Part shown: positions 45,716 through 54,710 of the stretch, piece after piece
How the letters are laid out: each line of letters begins with the position of its first letter
Numbering within the stretch: position 1 is the first letter of the stretch
Source of the DNA: Opitutales bacterium
GTDB lineage: Bacteria; Verrucomicrobiota; Verrucomicrobiia; Opitutales; Opitutaceae
Direction: 5' to 3'
NCBI GenBank assembly: GCA_018700525.1
Contig: JABITN010000137.1
Span: 1 to 64,000, forward strand
DNA: 64,000 nt
The notes under the pieces: generated by a model
The model's input: only the letters and a program-made list of their open reading frames with translations
What the model was told of the DNA's origin: nothing
Database searches by the model: none
Program-made: the position numbers and the translations under genes

Positions 45716-46366
45716 CTATGCTCTAGCTGCGTTTGCGTTTTCGCGGGCTTGGCGTGCGTTAGCTTCGATTTGGTCCCAGTTATGGGCAGCAATTAGGTCG
45801 CGGCTGGCGATCCAGGATCCGCCGATTGCGGAGATAAGGGGAGAGGCGAGGTAGTCGCTCATGTTGTTCGCGTTGAGACCGCCGAGCGGAATGAAATCGA
45901 TGCCGATGTGCTGATAGGGAGCAGCCATGTTTTTGAGGTGCTTCAGCCCGCCAGCGGTTTCGGCCGGGAAGTACTTGAGCGTTCGGCAGCCGAGTTCGAT
46001 GCCTTGCTCGATGTCGCTTGGAGTGACGATGCCAGGGCCAAATGGGAGGCCTTTATCTTTAGCGTGCTCGACGACTCGTCGATTGAGTCCAGGGGCGACG
46101 CCGAAAGCGGCTTTGGCGGCCACGACTTCGTCAACTTGGTCCGTTGTAAGAATGGTGCCGATGCCGGCGAGCATCTCCGGTACTTCGTCGCGAATGGCAC
46201 GAAGGGAATCCAATGCCGCGTCGGTGCGCAGGGTCAACTCCATGGCTCCGATTCCGCCTCGCAGCAGAGCGCGGGCAAGTGGTACGGCATTCGCCGCGTC
46301 GTCAATGACGAGTACAGCGATGATCGCGGATTCTTTGATCTTTTGATGTAGGTCGGCAGGAAACAT
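45716..46366 (-). CDS. eda: KDPG/KHG aldolase
   Basis: A 216-residue class I aldolase splitting KDPG to pyruvate and glyceraldehyde-3-phosphate. The catalytic Glu43 sits in MELTLRT and the Schiff-base Lys131 in LKYFPAE; GIGTI and APGLN are the usual phosphate and pyruvate-pocket loops. It is the first gene of the minus-strand block and is divergent from an IclR regulator, which probably controls it together with kdgK. Confidence 0.93.
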   Translation of the reverse strand: MFPADLHQKIKESAIIAVLVIDDAANAVPLARALLRGGIGAMELTLRTDAALDSLRAIRDEVPEMLAGIGTILTTDQVDEVVAAKAAFGVAPGLNRRVVEHAKDKGLPFGPGIVTPSDIEQGIELGCRTLKYFPAETAGGLKHLKNMAAPYQHIGIDFIPLGGLNANNMSDYLASPLISAIGGSWIASRDLIAAHNWDQIEANARQARENANAARA

Positions 46367-46446
46367 AGGTTTGAATACTAAATATTATTGTCAGTATAGT
46401 TGACAAAATTATCTGAATAGCAGACAGATTGAAAGTTGAATCTGTA
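46367..46446. promoter_or_regulatory. Divergent eda/iclR control region with candidate operator
   Basis: An 80-base AT-rich divergent promoter. TGTCA and TGACA form an inverted repeat (46389-46405, spacing 7), a plausible binding site for the adjacent IclR protein. The right half overlaps a TTGACA -35-like box at 46400-46405. Assignment is by position and symmetry only. Confidence 0.4.
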
Positions 46447-47133
46447 ATGTCAATTGAATCTCGCAGCCTCGCTACGTCGTTATTCAAGTCCTTGGACTTG
46501 CTGGGTCTTTTGAATTCTCGGGCAAATGGGTTGAGCATAGCGGTGATCGTTGAGGAGATGGGGTTGCCGCGCAGCAGTTTGCTGCGAATGCTGGATAGCT
46601 TGGCGCATTATGGCTTCGTGGAACGCGATGGGGCTCGGGTGTATCGAGTGACTTCGAAATTTAGGGATTGGCGCGTGGAAGATGGCGACGAGCGTTTGAA
46701 GGCTCGGTATCGGCCATTGATGCGGCGTATTGCGGACGAGGTTGGTGAGATGGCGGTGTTGGGGCGTCTTCAGGGACGGCGGATGCGGCATATCTCTCAT
46801 GAGGAACCGAATTGTCGGGTTCGGGTGATTCCGCCGGAGGGCAGAACATTCGCGATCGATCAGATGGCGATGGGTAAATTGATTTTGAGTCAGCGTCCCG
46901 ATTTGGTGCCGATTGACTGCTCGAAAATGTCGCTAGCGGAGATCGAAAAGGCGGGCAAGGAGGGCTTCGCTTGGAATCGGGGAGAATCGGAGGAAGGAAT
47001 TATCGCTTGGGGAACTTGGCTCGAAGAGCCGTCGCCCTTGGGGCCGATGTTGGCGGTCACTTGGCCAGACTTTCGATTTTCGGAGGATTCGCTGGCGAAG
47101 GTGAAGGCGATTTTGAAAGCAGCTAAAACTTGA
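46447..47133 (+). CDS. IclR family transcriptional regulator
   Basis: A 228-residue regulator with an N-terminal winged helix (ATSLFKSLDLLGLLN, GLPRSSLLRMLDSLAHYGFVER) and a C-terminal IclR effector domain (about 85-225). The family commonly controls uronate, KDG and acetate catabolism. It lies divergent from eda/kdgK, so KDG or KDPG is a likely effector. The ATG at 46447 is preferred over a TTG six codons upstream. A tautomerase reading frame with a good ribosome site follows at once. Confidence 0.88.
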   Translation: MSIESRSLATSLFKSLDLLGLLNSRANGLSIAVIVEEMGLPRSSLLRMLDSLAHYGFVERDGARVYRVTSKFRDWRVEDGDERLKARYRPLMRRIADEVGEMAVLGRLQGRRMRHISHEEPNCRVRVIPPEGRTFAIDQMAMGKLILSQRPDLVPIDCSKMSLAEIEKAGKEGFAWNRGESEEGIIAWGTWLEEPSPLGPMLAVTWPDFRFSEDSLAKVKAILKAAKT

Positions 47134-47143
47134 GGAGACAATC

Positions 47144-47347
47144 ATGCCGTACGTGAATATTAAAATTACCGACGATGGGGTCAATCGGGAGTAGAAGAAG
47201 CGGATCGTCGAAGACGTAACCGCATCTCTCGTTGAGAACCTTGGAAAGCGTCCTGAGCATATTCATATTGTGATAGACGAAATTGCTTTGGAGAACTGGG
47301 GCTTCGCCGGAATGCTCACGGACGATTTTAGGAAGAAGCAGCCTTGA
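47144..47347 (+). pseudogene. 4-oxalocrotonate tautomerase family gene with in-frame amber codon
   Basis: A 68-codon frame beginning 10 bases after the iclR stop, preceded by a GAGGAG ribosome site. It encodes a complete 4-OT-like sequence: initiator Met then Pro2 (the catalytic proline after processing), VNIKITDDGVNRE, then KKRIVEDVTASLVENLGKRP and HIVIDEIALENWGF. A single TAG at 47192-47194 falls at codon 17, where the family usually has Gln or Lys (a one-base change from CAG or AAG). Everything after it remains intact, so the mutation is recent, is an assembly error, or is read through. Confidence 0.8.
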
Positions 47348-47428
47348 GGCGAAACGAATTCAGCTTGGCTTGGTTGATGTAGCCTAGCCTGCTGGGGTTG
47401 GCTGGGCAACTGGGAGAAGCGTTTCGAT

Positions 47429-47914
47429 TTACTTTAGGAGGACGGCCAATTTCGGAATGATTTGGGCTTCGGGGCTATCGTCAGTTTGGAGAATTTTCGC
47501 CAGTTGCCGAAGACTGCGCGTTGACACAGCTAGCTTGGCTTTTCGCTGAGCGTTCTGGTCGTTTTGAAATTGAGGGGATTGCTCGATTGCTCGGGCGAAT
47601 GCGGAGATCGCTTGAGGCAGAGGAGCGTCATCTCGAGACTCAAGGATGGCCAGGAGCGAATCGCGCGTTTCCTGGGGCGTGCGCTCTAGCTTTGGTTTGA
47701 GGGCTGTTATCGGGGGAGATGATTTCGTATTGAATGATATCAGAAACTCTTCGTTGGTGATCGCAGTGCTTTGGGAAGGTTCGCTTGCTTGAAAGACTTG
47801 GGCTAGGCAGAGGCTGCACGCAAATGCAAGCGTGTGGCTTCGGATTTGGATACAGGTATTGTGGGATGGCGTCGCTCCATGAAGTTCCCGGTTACGGAGA
47901 GGGCTTAAGCTTCT
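47429..47914 (-). pseudogene. Possible small exported protein gene lacking an in-frame start
   Basis: A minus-strand frame open for 161 codons with no ATG, GTG or TTG at its head. It reads IRSHTLAFACSLCLAQVFQA, like a signal-peptide core, then about 110 residues rich in charged and Ala/Leu positions, ending IIPKLAVLLK. An ATG at 47878-47880 lies in a different frame (MERRHPTIPV) just upstream. A single frameshift between the two would give a normal start plus signal peptide. It may be a frameshifted gene or chance; no family is recognised. Confidence 0.35.
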
Positions 47915-48054
47915 TTACGGGGAGTGGGTCCGAATGAAGGAGATTCCTTATGGGTTAGCCGTTAGACGCGCTAGTCGAGTCGAGAGAGATTGCCGAGGGG
48001 CTCTGACGGAACTACGGATACCGAGGACGCTTCTAAGTCGGTTGCTGATCGGTT

Positions 48055-48960
48055 TTAGGAACTACTGCCGAATGATTTTCGGTAAGCGAGGGGGGAGGCG
48101 CCTTTGCGTTTCCGAAATTGCCGGGCGAAGTAGTTGCTGTCGTTGAAGCCGACTTCGAATGCGATTTGCGAAATGGTGAGTCTGGAGTTTCGTAAAAGCC
48201 CCATGGCTCGTTGGAGGCGAAGTTGGATGAGGTACTCGAATGGAGAGAGGCTGGTGGCTTTGGCGAACGTGCGTATGAAATGGCTGCGGGATTGGCGTGA
48301 CATTTCAATGAAGTCTTCGAGTTTCCAATCGCGGGCGCAGTCTTGCTCCATGCTGCTAATGACTGAGCCGACGCGCAGCAGGGCAGCGGAGTTTGTGGAC
48401 TTGGATTCTTGGTAAGAACGCGAGAGGAACACCATGAGGTCGATGAGTTTGCCTAGTAGTGCGGACTCGTAGCCGTCGAGTCGCCGGTCTACTTCGTCGA
48501 CCATTTCCAATGCTATTCGTTCGGCACGGGATAGAGCAAGGCGAGCGAGGTGGAGGCGACTGGAGAATCGGTGTTGCTTCCGGAATACAGGTTCGAGCAA
48601 GAAGAGGGCGCAGTAGCCGGGCATTTTGAGGAGGCGACTCTCGGGCAGTTCGATTTGCTGGGGATCGTACATGATGTTGATCATTTCCAGCCGGTCGCGC
48701 TTGTGGAAATAATGATCCTGCTGGCCCTGGAGGAGGAAGATGTCACCTGCGACTATAGGGAATTCGCTTCCGTTGAGCCAATGGAGGGCGGTGCCGCCGG
48801 TTATGAGGACGAGTTCGTTAAAGTCGTGGGCGTGCTGAACCTCGGTAAGATCGTGCTCGTGCGAGGGTTCGCTTGATGATCCGGTCAAAACGTGTCGGGC
48901 AGTGATCGGGTAGGATGCGTCTTCGAAGTAGTTTTCGCCTTTGGCTAATATACCAGTCAT
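48055..48960 (-). CDS. AraC family transcriptional regulator (RhaS/RhaR-like)
   Basis: A 301-residue regulator with an N-terminal cupin sugar-sensing domain (about 20-105; HAHDFNELVLITGG, VAGDIFLLQGQQDHYF) and a C-terminal AraC double helix-turn-helix (about 200-298; FAKATSLSPFEYLIQLRLQRAM, EVGFNDSNYFARQFRKRKG). The layout is that of rhamnose or xylose regulators. It is divergent from xylose isomerase, 230 bases away, and probably activates it on binding a pentose or deoxyhexose. Confidence 0.88.
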   Translation of the reverse strand: MTGILAKGENYFEDASYPITARHVLTGSSSEPSHEHDLTEVQHAHDFNELVLITGGTALHWLNGSEFPIVAGDIFLLQGQQDHYFHKRDRLEMINIMYDPQQIELPESRLLKMPGYCALFLLEPVFRKQHRFSSRLHLARLALSRAERIALEMVDEVDRRLDGYESALLGKLIDLMVFLSRSYQESKSTNSAALLRVGSVISSMEQDCARDWKLEDFIEMSRQSRSHFIRTFAKATSLSPFEYLIQLRLQRAMGLLRNSRLTISQIAFEVGFNDSNYFARQFRKRKGASPLAYRKSFGSSS

Positions 48961-49190
48961 TTGGAGTATTGTTTGTCGTTCGTGGGATTGAAGGTGGCAC
49001 CTGATTGTGAGGGGTCAATGTCGGGGTGGGACAATAATGCTAACTTTTGAGACAATGTTTAAGGTATAAACGAACTTGGACGTGGCATAATGCTGCAGCC
49101 TAGAGATTCCTGCTGGTTTCTCTGTCTTTTGATTTCGAACGAGCGAAGACTCCGTTCCCACCTAAACACGACACTGAATATACAACTGCG
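48961..49190. promoter_or_regulatory. Divergent araC-type regulator / xylA promoter region
   Basis: A 230-base divergent gap that must carry the xylA promoter and AraC-type sites. The stretch near 49030-49075 is AT-rich. No repeat half-sites were clear enough to mark. Confidence 0.35.
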
Positions 49191-50522
49191 ATGAATATTA
49201 TCCAAGGCGACAAAGAGTATTTCCCCGGAGTGGGATCGATCCCTTACGAGGGTCGCGACAGCGACAACCCACTAGCATTCAAGTGGTACAATCCCGATCA
49301 GCAGATTGCCGGAAAATCGATGAAGGAGCTGTTTCGCTTCGCGATCGCCTACTGGCATAGCTTTTGCGGAACGGGCAACGACCCGTTTGGTCCTGGCACG
49401 AAAGAGTTTCCGTGGAACGAAGGTTCCGACGCGGTGAGCCGAGCAAAGGGGAAGATGGACGCGGCGTTCGAATTCATCACCAAGATGGGGGCTCCCTATT
49501 ACTGCTTTCACGATTTCGATTTGGTGGAAGAAGGAGCGAGTTTTGCGGAATCCGAAGCGAATCTAAGAGCTATCGTTGATTTTGCGAAACAAAAGCAGGC
49601 CGCATCGGGCGTTAAGCTACTTTGGGGAACGGCCAACTTATTCAGCAATCCTCGCTATATGAACGGGGCGGCGACTAATCCAGATTTCAATACGGTGGCT
49701 TACGCGGGAGCTCAGCTGAAGAACGCTATCGATGCGACGATCGAACTTGGCGGCGAAAACTACACGTTCTGGGGTGGTCGCGAAGGCTACATGTCTTTGC
49801 TCAATACGGACACGAAACGCGAGAAGGAGCACTTTGCCCGCATGCTGATCATGGCTCGGGACTATGCTCGCTCGCAAGGATTCAAAGGTCAGTTCTTTAT
49901 CGAGCCGAAACCTGCGGAGCCTTCCAAGCATCAATACGACTTCGATTGCGAAACGGTTATCGGTTTCTTGCGGCAGTACGATTTGTTCGAGGATTTCAGT
50001 CTGAATGTTGAGGTAAATCACGCGACATTGGCGGGACATACGTTCGATCACGAATTGCAGATGGCAGCCGATGCAGGGTTGCTGGGCAGTATCGATGCGA
50101 ACCGCGGCGACTATCAGAATGGTTGGGACACGGATCAGTTTCCGATGAACTTGAACGAGTTGACGGAAGCGATGTTGGTTATCTTGAAGACCGGCGGATT
50201 GAAGGGAGGAGGTGTTAACTTCGATGCGAAGACGCGTCGCAATTCGACTGACTTGGAGGATCTATTCATCGCTCACATTGCGGGGATGGATGCATTTGCT
50301 CGTGCGTCCTTGATTGCAGAGAAGATTCTCGATGGTTCTAAACTGCCAGTGCTTAAGACGGAACGCTATAGTAGTTTCGACGGAGGAAACGGGGCGAGCT
50401 TCGAGAAGGGCGAATTGTCGCTCGAGGCGCTTTATGCGATCGGCAGCGCCAATGGAGAGCCCAAGCAAATCAGCGGCAAGCAAGAGCGTTACGAGCAGAT
50501 CGTAAACGATTTCATATTCTAG
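49191..50522 (+). CDS. xylA: Xylose isomerase (class II)
   Basis: A 443-residue cytoplasmic metal-dependent isomerase converting D-xylose to D-xylulose. The catalytic FHDFD motif (His107, Asp110) and the metal-site [17 protein letters not shown] region (about 237-253), [14 protein letters not shown] and [13 protein letters not shown] are all present. Length matches the class II enzymes. No xylulokinase is adjacent. It is probably controlled by the divergent AraC regulator and implies a xylose-containing substrate. Confidence 0.95.
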   Translation: MNIIQGDKEYFPGVGSIPYEGRDSDNPLAFKWYNPDQQIAGKSMKELFRFAIAYWHSFCGTGNDPFGPGTKEFPWNEGSDAVSRAKGKMDAAFEFITKMGAPYYCFHDFDLVEEGASFAESEANLRAIVDFAKQKQAASGVKLLWGTANLFSNPRYMNGAATNPDFNTVAYAGAQLKNAIDATIELGGENYTFWGGREGYMSLLNTDTKREKEHFARMLIMARDYARSQGFKGQFFIEPKPAEPSKHQYDFDCETVIGFLRQYDLFEDFSLNVEVNHATLAGHTFDHELQMAADAGLLGSIDANRGDYQNGWDTDQFPMNLNELTEAMLVILKTGGLKGGGVNFDAKTRRNSTDLEDLFIAHIAGMDAFARASLIAEKILDGSKLPVLKTERYSSFDGGNGASFEKGELSLEALYAIGSANGEPKQISGKQERYEQIVNDFIF

Positions 50523-50681
50523 AACGCGTCTTTCGATCGTTTATCAAGGTTACGCGGGATGGCTCTTTTCGGGGTCGTCTCGCTTTTTTGGCGTGAATCG
50601 ACTAATTTTAAATTTTCTTTAGAGATAAATTAATAGCAATAAATGCTTGCCAGGGAAAAATAAGAATGTGACGCTTTTCCT

Positions 50682-51239
50682 ATGTCTAGTGTGCTTTTGG
50701 AAGAGGCGGAGGGTTTGCCGATGTTCAATTTCTCGATTTTGCGAGAGATTAGGAAGCGGGCGGAAATGACATTGAGCGATTTGTCTGAGGCTAGTGGAGT
50801 CTCGATTGCGGTGATCTCAAAGCTGGAGCGGAACCAGACTCAGGCAGAGGTTGAGACTTTGTTTAAGATAGGCCGCGTATTTGGAATGCGAGCAACGGAT
50901 TTGCTAACGTTGGCCGAGGCGCCGCTTTCGAATCGCAAGGAAGCTGAGTTTTACGATGCGGACGGTTTTCTTTTTAGGGCAGTGCGCTATGCGAACGCGA
51001 ACTGCCTGTTGGGCGAAGCTGCTAAGGGGTCGAGTATTTCTAAGCCGGAGATCCATCATGACGACCATGAGATTTGTTGGGTGTTGAAAGGCGTGTTGCG
51101 TCTGACTTTGCCCCAGGAAACGCAGACTTTATCGGTGGGCCAGAGTATTCAGTTCGATGCTATTCAAGAGCATAGCTACGAGGCTCTCGAGGATTGCCAA
51201 TTCATGATCGTTCACATTCGAAAAGATAAGAGATATTAA
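50682..51239 (+). CDS. XRE-type regulator with C-terminal cupin domain
   Basis: A 185-residue regulator with a Cro/C1 helix-turn-helix (about 18-75; MTLSDLSEASGVSIAVISKLERNQT) and a cupin_2 domain (about 110-183; HHDDHEICWVLKGVLRLTL). Such proteins usually sense a small metabolite and control the next operon. It is the first of five same-strand genes, with the GH88 gene only 5 bases downstream, so it probably regulates its own operon. Confidence 0.88.
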   Translation: MSSVLLEEAEGLPMFNFSILREIRKRAEMTLSDLSEASGVSIAVISKLERNQTQAEVETLFKIGRVFGMRATDLLTLAEAPLSNRKEAEFYDADGFLFRAVRYANANCLLGEAAKGSSISKPEIHHDDHEICWVLKGVLRLTLPQETQTLSVGQSIQFDAIQEHSYEALEDCQFMIVHIRKDKRY

Positions 51240-51244
51240 TTTGT

Positions 51245-52624
51245 ATGAAAATTGACACTACGCTTTCACCTGAATCGCTAACAGGTCCTTTGGAACGCTT
51301 TTGGGAGCTTTCCGGACAGAAAATCGATTTAATCGAAAAGGAATACGATTCTTCCCAAGGATCGCCGGTTTTTACGATCGACGGGAAGTATTCGACTCGT
51401 GGTTGGACTGAGTGGACGGAAGGCTTCGTTTACGGTTCGGCGTTTTTGCAGTTCGATGCAACCGGCGACGAACGATATCTTGAGCTCGGCAAAAAGCGTA
51501 CCGTGGAGCGAATGGCAACGCATGTGAGCCATATCGGCGTGCATGATCACGGATTCAATAATTTGAGCTGCTATGGCAATTGGCTTCGCTTGTTAAACGA
51601 AGGGAAGATCGAAGGTCCGCAAGCAGAGAAGGATTTTTGCGAATTGGCGCTTAAGGTTTCCGGAGCGGTCCAAGCTAGTCGCTGGACGAAGACGCACGAC
51701 GGAGGCGGGTACATTTATTCGTTCAATGGACCGCATAGTTTATTTGTGGATACGATTCGAAGCTGTCGTATTGTGATGGTTGCTCATGCAATGGGGCATG
51801 TGTTGATGGGGGAGGGTGATTCGCCAATCAGTTTGTTGGGTCGCGCTCTGGATCACATCAAATCGACTGCTCGGTACAGCGTGTATTACGGCGAAGGCCG
51901 TGATAAGTATGATGAATTGGGTCGTACGGCGCACGAGAGCGTATTCAATACGAATGATGGACAATATCGCTGTCCTAATGCTCAGCAAGGGTTTAGCGGG
52001 TTTACTACTTGGACTCGTGGATTGGCTTGGGCTATGGTTGGGTTTGCGGAGGAGTTAGAGTTTTTGGAAACGCTTGAAGGTTCGGAATTCGAATCGTTTG
52101 GCGGTAAGACTGCCATAAAGGAAATGTGTCTTAAAGCGGCTCGGGCGACTTGCGATTGGTTTATCGAAAACACGCCGACCGATGGGGTTCCTTATTGGGA
52201 TGGCGGTGCGCCGAATTTGCACCGCTTAGGCGATTGGAGAGAACGTGTTTCCGATCCGTACAATGAATGGGAGCCAATCGACAGTACTGCTGCCGCAATA
52301 GGAGCGCAGGGTTTGATTCGTTTGGGACAGTATTTGGGAACGGATACGGAAGACGGCGCTAGGTACTGGCAGGCGGGGTTGACGAGCATGCGGTCATTGT
52401 TGGCGGCTCCCTATTTAAGCGAGGCGAGCGATCATCAGGGATTGCTGCTGCATTCGATCTACCACGAGCCTAATGGTTGGGACAATGTTCCGACGGGGCA
52501 GAAAATCGCTTGTGGAGAGTCTAGCCAATGGGGGGATTATCACATCCGTGAAGTGGCTTTGGGGTTGCAACGAATGATCAAGGGAGAAGCTCCGTATACG
52601 TTTTACGGTTGCTTGAATAAATAG
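51245..52624 (+). CDS. GH88 family unsaturated glucuronyl hydrolase
   Basis: A 459-residue (alpha/alpha)6-barrel enzyme resembling GH88, which hydrolyses delta-4,5-unsaturated uronic acids left by polysaccharide lyases. The two expected catalytic aspartates can be placed at Asp101 (VHDHGFNN) and Asp169 (LFVDTIRS), with the TTWTRGLAWAMVG motif near 255-267. It has no signal peptide, so it acts in the cytoplasm on imported oligosaccharides. The product opens to a keto-uronate that could feed the KdgK/Eda route. Specificity is not readable; GH105 is a more distant alternative. Confidence 0.82.
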   Translation: MKIDTTLSPESLTGPLERFWELSGQKIDLIEKEYDSSQGSPVFTIDGKYSTRGWTEWTEGFVYGSAFLQFDATGDERYLELGKKRTVERMATHVSHIGVHDHGFNNLSCYGNWLRLLNEGKIEGPQAEKDFCELALKVSGAVQASRWTKTHDGGGYIYSFNGPHSLFVDTIRSCRIVMVAHAMGHVLMGEGDSPISLLGRALDHIKSTARYSVYYGEGRDKYDELGRTAHESVFNTNDGQYRCPNAQQGFSGFTTWTRGLAWAMVGFAEELEFLETLEGSEFESFGGKTAIKEMCLKAARATCDWFIENTPTDGVPYWDGGAPNLHRLGDWRERVSDPYNEWEPIDSTAAAIGAQGLIRLGQYLGTDTEDGARYWQAGLTSMRSLLAAPYLSEASDHQGLLLHSIYHEPNGWDNVPTGQKIACGESSQWGDYHIREVALGLQRMIKGEAPYTFYGCLNK

Positions 52625-52652
52625 ACCAATTTCCGAGAGAGGAGTATTCGAT

Positions 52653-53477
52653 ATGTCCGATTTATCTAAACTGTGTATTCATAGCATAACGACGAAGCCT
52701 TGGGGCTTGCGAGAAGCGGTTGGCAAGTATGCGTCGGCAGGTGTTAGCGGAATTTCCGTGTGGCAAGACGCGGTGGCTGCCCAGGGCGAAGGTCATAAGG
52801 CGACCGGCGATATGATTCGGGACGAAGGGGTGGATGTGGCCTGTTACGTTCGAGGGGGATTCTTCACGGCCCTAGGCGGAGCGGATCGGCAAAAAGCGAT
52901 CGATGAGAATAAGCGAATTATCGACGAAGCAGCTGTGCTCGGAGCTCCGTTGGTGGTGCTTGTTTGCGGAGCCACTCCGGGACAATCTTTATTCGAATCG
53001 CGCAAGCAGATTACGGAAGGCATTTCGGCGTCTCTCGAGCATGCGTCGGCTGTCGGTATTAAATTGGGAATCGAACCGCTTCATCCGATGTATGCGGATA
53101 GTCGCAGCGCGGTAAATACGATGACTCAGGCGAACGCTATTTGCGATGAAATCGGTCATGCGAATCTTGGAATAACGGTGGATGTTTTCCACACCTGGTG
53201 GGATGATCGACTCGAAGCCGAGATAAAGATAGCCGGTCAGAAGAATCGGATTTTCTCCTTCCACATATGCGACTGGAAGAACTTGCCTGAGGACATGCTC
53301 AATGATCGCGGTTTGATGGGCGAGGGAGTGATCGACGTTTCGGGGATTCGTAAATGGGTTCGCGAAGCAGGGTTTTCCGGATACGAAGAAGTTGAAATTT
53401 TTTCCAATAGATATTGGGCGATGGATCAAGACGAATACCTCGCCAAAATCAAGGAAGCGTACTTCGAGATAAAGTAA
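52653..53477 (+). CDS. Sugar phosphate isomerase/epimerase family TIM barrel
   Basis: A 274-residue xylose-isomerase-like TIM barrel (AP_endonuc_2 family). Conserved metal-site segments include GIEPLHPMYADSRSAV, GITVDVFHTWWDD, SFHICDWK and EVEIFS. No signal peptide. A GAGAGGAG ribosome site precedes its ATG. Within the GH88 operon it may isomerise or epimerise the released sugar acid, but family members are too diverse to name a reaction. Confidence 0.85.
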   Translation: MSDLSKLCIHSITTKPWGLREAVGKYASAGVSGISVWQDAVAAQGEGHKATGDMIRDEGVDVACYVRGGFFTALGGADRQKAIDENKRIIDEAAVLGAPLVVLVCGATPGQSLFESRKQITEGISASLEHASAVGIKLGIEPLHPMYADSRSAVNTMTQANAICDEIGHANLGITVDVFHTWWDDRLEAEIKIAGQKNRIFSFHICDWKNLPEDMLNDRGLMGEGVIDVSGIRKWVREAGFSGYEEVEIFSNRYWAMDQDEYLAKIKEAYFEIK

Positions 53478-53516
53478 TTTAGAGTAAGAACCAAGGCATT
53501 AGGAGAATAAAATATT

Positions 53517-54665
53517 ATGAAGATACATACGGTAGGCATTATCATGAACGGCGTCACTGGACGCATGGGTACGAATCAACACCTCTTACGCTCTATTGCG
53601 GCTATTATTAAAGAGGGTGGGGTTAAGGTAAACCCGACTGAAGTCATTATGCCTGATCCGGTTTTGGTGGGTCGTAATGAGACGAAGCTCAAGCAGCTTT
53701 GCGAACAAAGCGGTGTTGAGAAATACACTACGGATTTAGATAGCGTGATGAAAGATGATCATTATCAAATCTATTTTGACTCGCAAACGACCTCTCGTCG
53801 CGCGCAGGGCGTTAAGGATGCAGCAGCGGCTGGAAAGCATGTTTATTGTGAGAAGCCGACCGCAGTTGATGTTAAGACAGCAGTCGAACTTTCGGATATT
53901 TGCAAGAAGGCTGGCGTCAAAAATGGCGTGGTGCAGGACAAGCTTTGGCTCCCAGGTCTCGCTAAGCTTCAGCGGGTAATCGATTCTGGCACCTTGGGAA
54001 GAGTTTTTAGCGTTACAGGAGATTTTGGATACTGGGTATTCGAAGGCGATAGCATTCCAGCTCAGCGTCCTTCTTGGAATTATCGCAAGGAAGATGATGG
54101 TGGAGTGATCATAGACATGGTTTGCCATTGGCGCTATGTTCTTGCTAATCTCTTCGGTAAGATCGAATCGGTATCTTGTATTGGAGCGACTCATATACCT
54201 GAGCGTGTGGATGAGTACGGAAAGACATACAAAGCGACTGCTGATGATGCAGCCTACAGCACATTCCAGATTGAAGGAGGTATTGTAGCCCACATTAATT
54301 CAAACTGGTGCACGCGACCACGTCGTGACGATTTGTTCATGATGCAAGTCGATGGCACGAAGGGATCTGCAGTTGTGAGTTTACGCGATTGCTGGATTCA
54401 GCCTTATAATGCGACTCCAAAACCAGTTTGGAATCCGGATATCCCACAGCCAATCGATTTTTACGAAGGTTGGCAAAAGATGCCTGAGCAAGAGAATTTC
54501 GATAACGCGTTTAAGGTGCAGTGGGAGCTTTTCCTTAAGCATGTCGTTCTCGATGAGCCGTTTACTTGGGATTTGCTTGAAGGCGCTCGCGGGGTGCAGT
54601 TAGCAGAGTTGGCTCTAAAGTCATGGGCGGAGCGTCGTTGGGTCGATGTTCCCGAGATGGGCTAA
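53517..54665 (+). CDS. Gfo/Idh/MocA family oxidoreductase
   Basis: A 382-residue NAD(P)-dependent dehydrogenase. The N-terminal Rossmann domain has GIIMNGVTGRMGTN (7-20), and the family signature CEKPTA lies at 111-116; the C-terminal alpha/beta domain includes DDGGVIIDMVCHWRY. The operon context with GH88, an isomerase and an SDR suggests oxidation or reduction of a sugar or sugar acid from the imported oligosaccharide. The substrate is unknown. Confidence 0.88.
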   Translation: MKIHTVGIIMNGVTGRMGTNQHLLRSIAAIIKEGGVKVNPTEVIMPDPVLVGRNETKLKQLCEQSGVEKYTTDLDSVMKDDHYQIYFDSQTTSRRAQGVKDAAAAGKHVYCEKPTAVDVKTAVELSDICKKAGVKNGVVQDKLWLPGLAKLQRVIDSGTLGRVFSVTGDFGYWVFEGDSIPAQRPSWNYRKEDDGGVIIDMVCHWRYVLANLFGKIESVSCIGATHIPERVDEYGKTYKATADDAAYSTFQIEGGIVAHINSNWCTRPRRDDLFMMQVDGTKGSAVVSLRDCWIQPYNATPKPVWNPDIPQPIDFYEGWQKMPEQENFDNAFKVQWELFLKHVVLDEPFTWDLLEGARGVQLAELALKSWAERRWVDVPEMG

Positions 54666-54710
54666 CCTTAGTTTGTAACGAATGGTAATTTCGAACAGAG
54701 GAACTATTTT

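Noticed and set aside
47934-48146. A 70-codon plus-strand frame between the start-less frame and the AraC gene
   Set aside because: It overlaps the end of the AraC regulator on the opposite strand and is Arg-rich without a motif.
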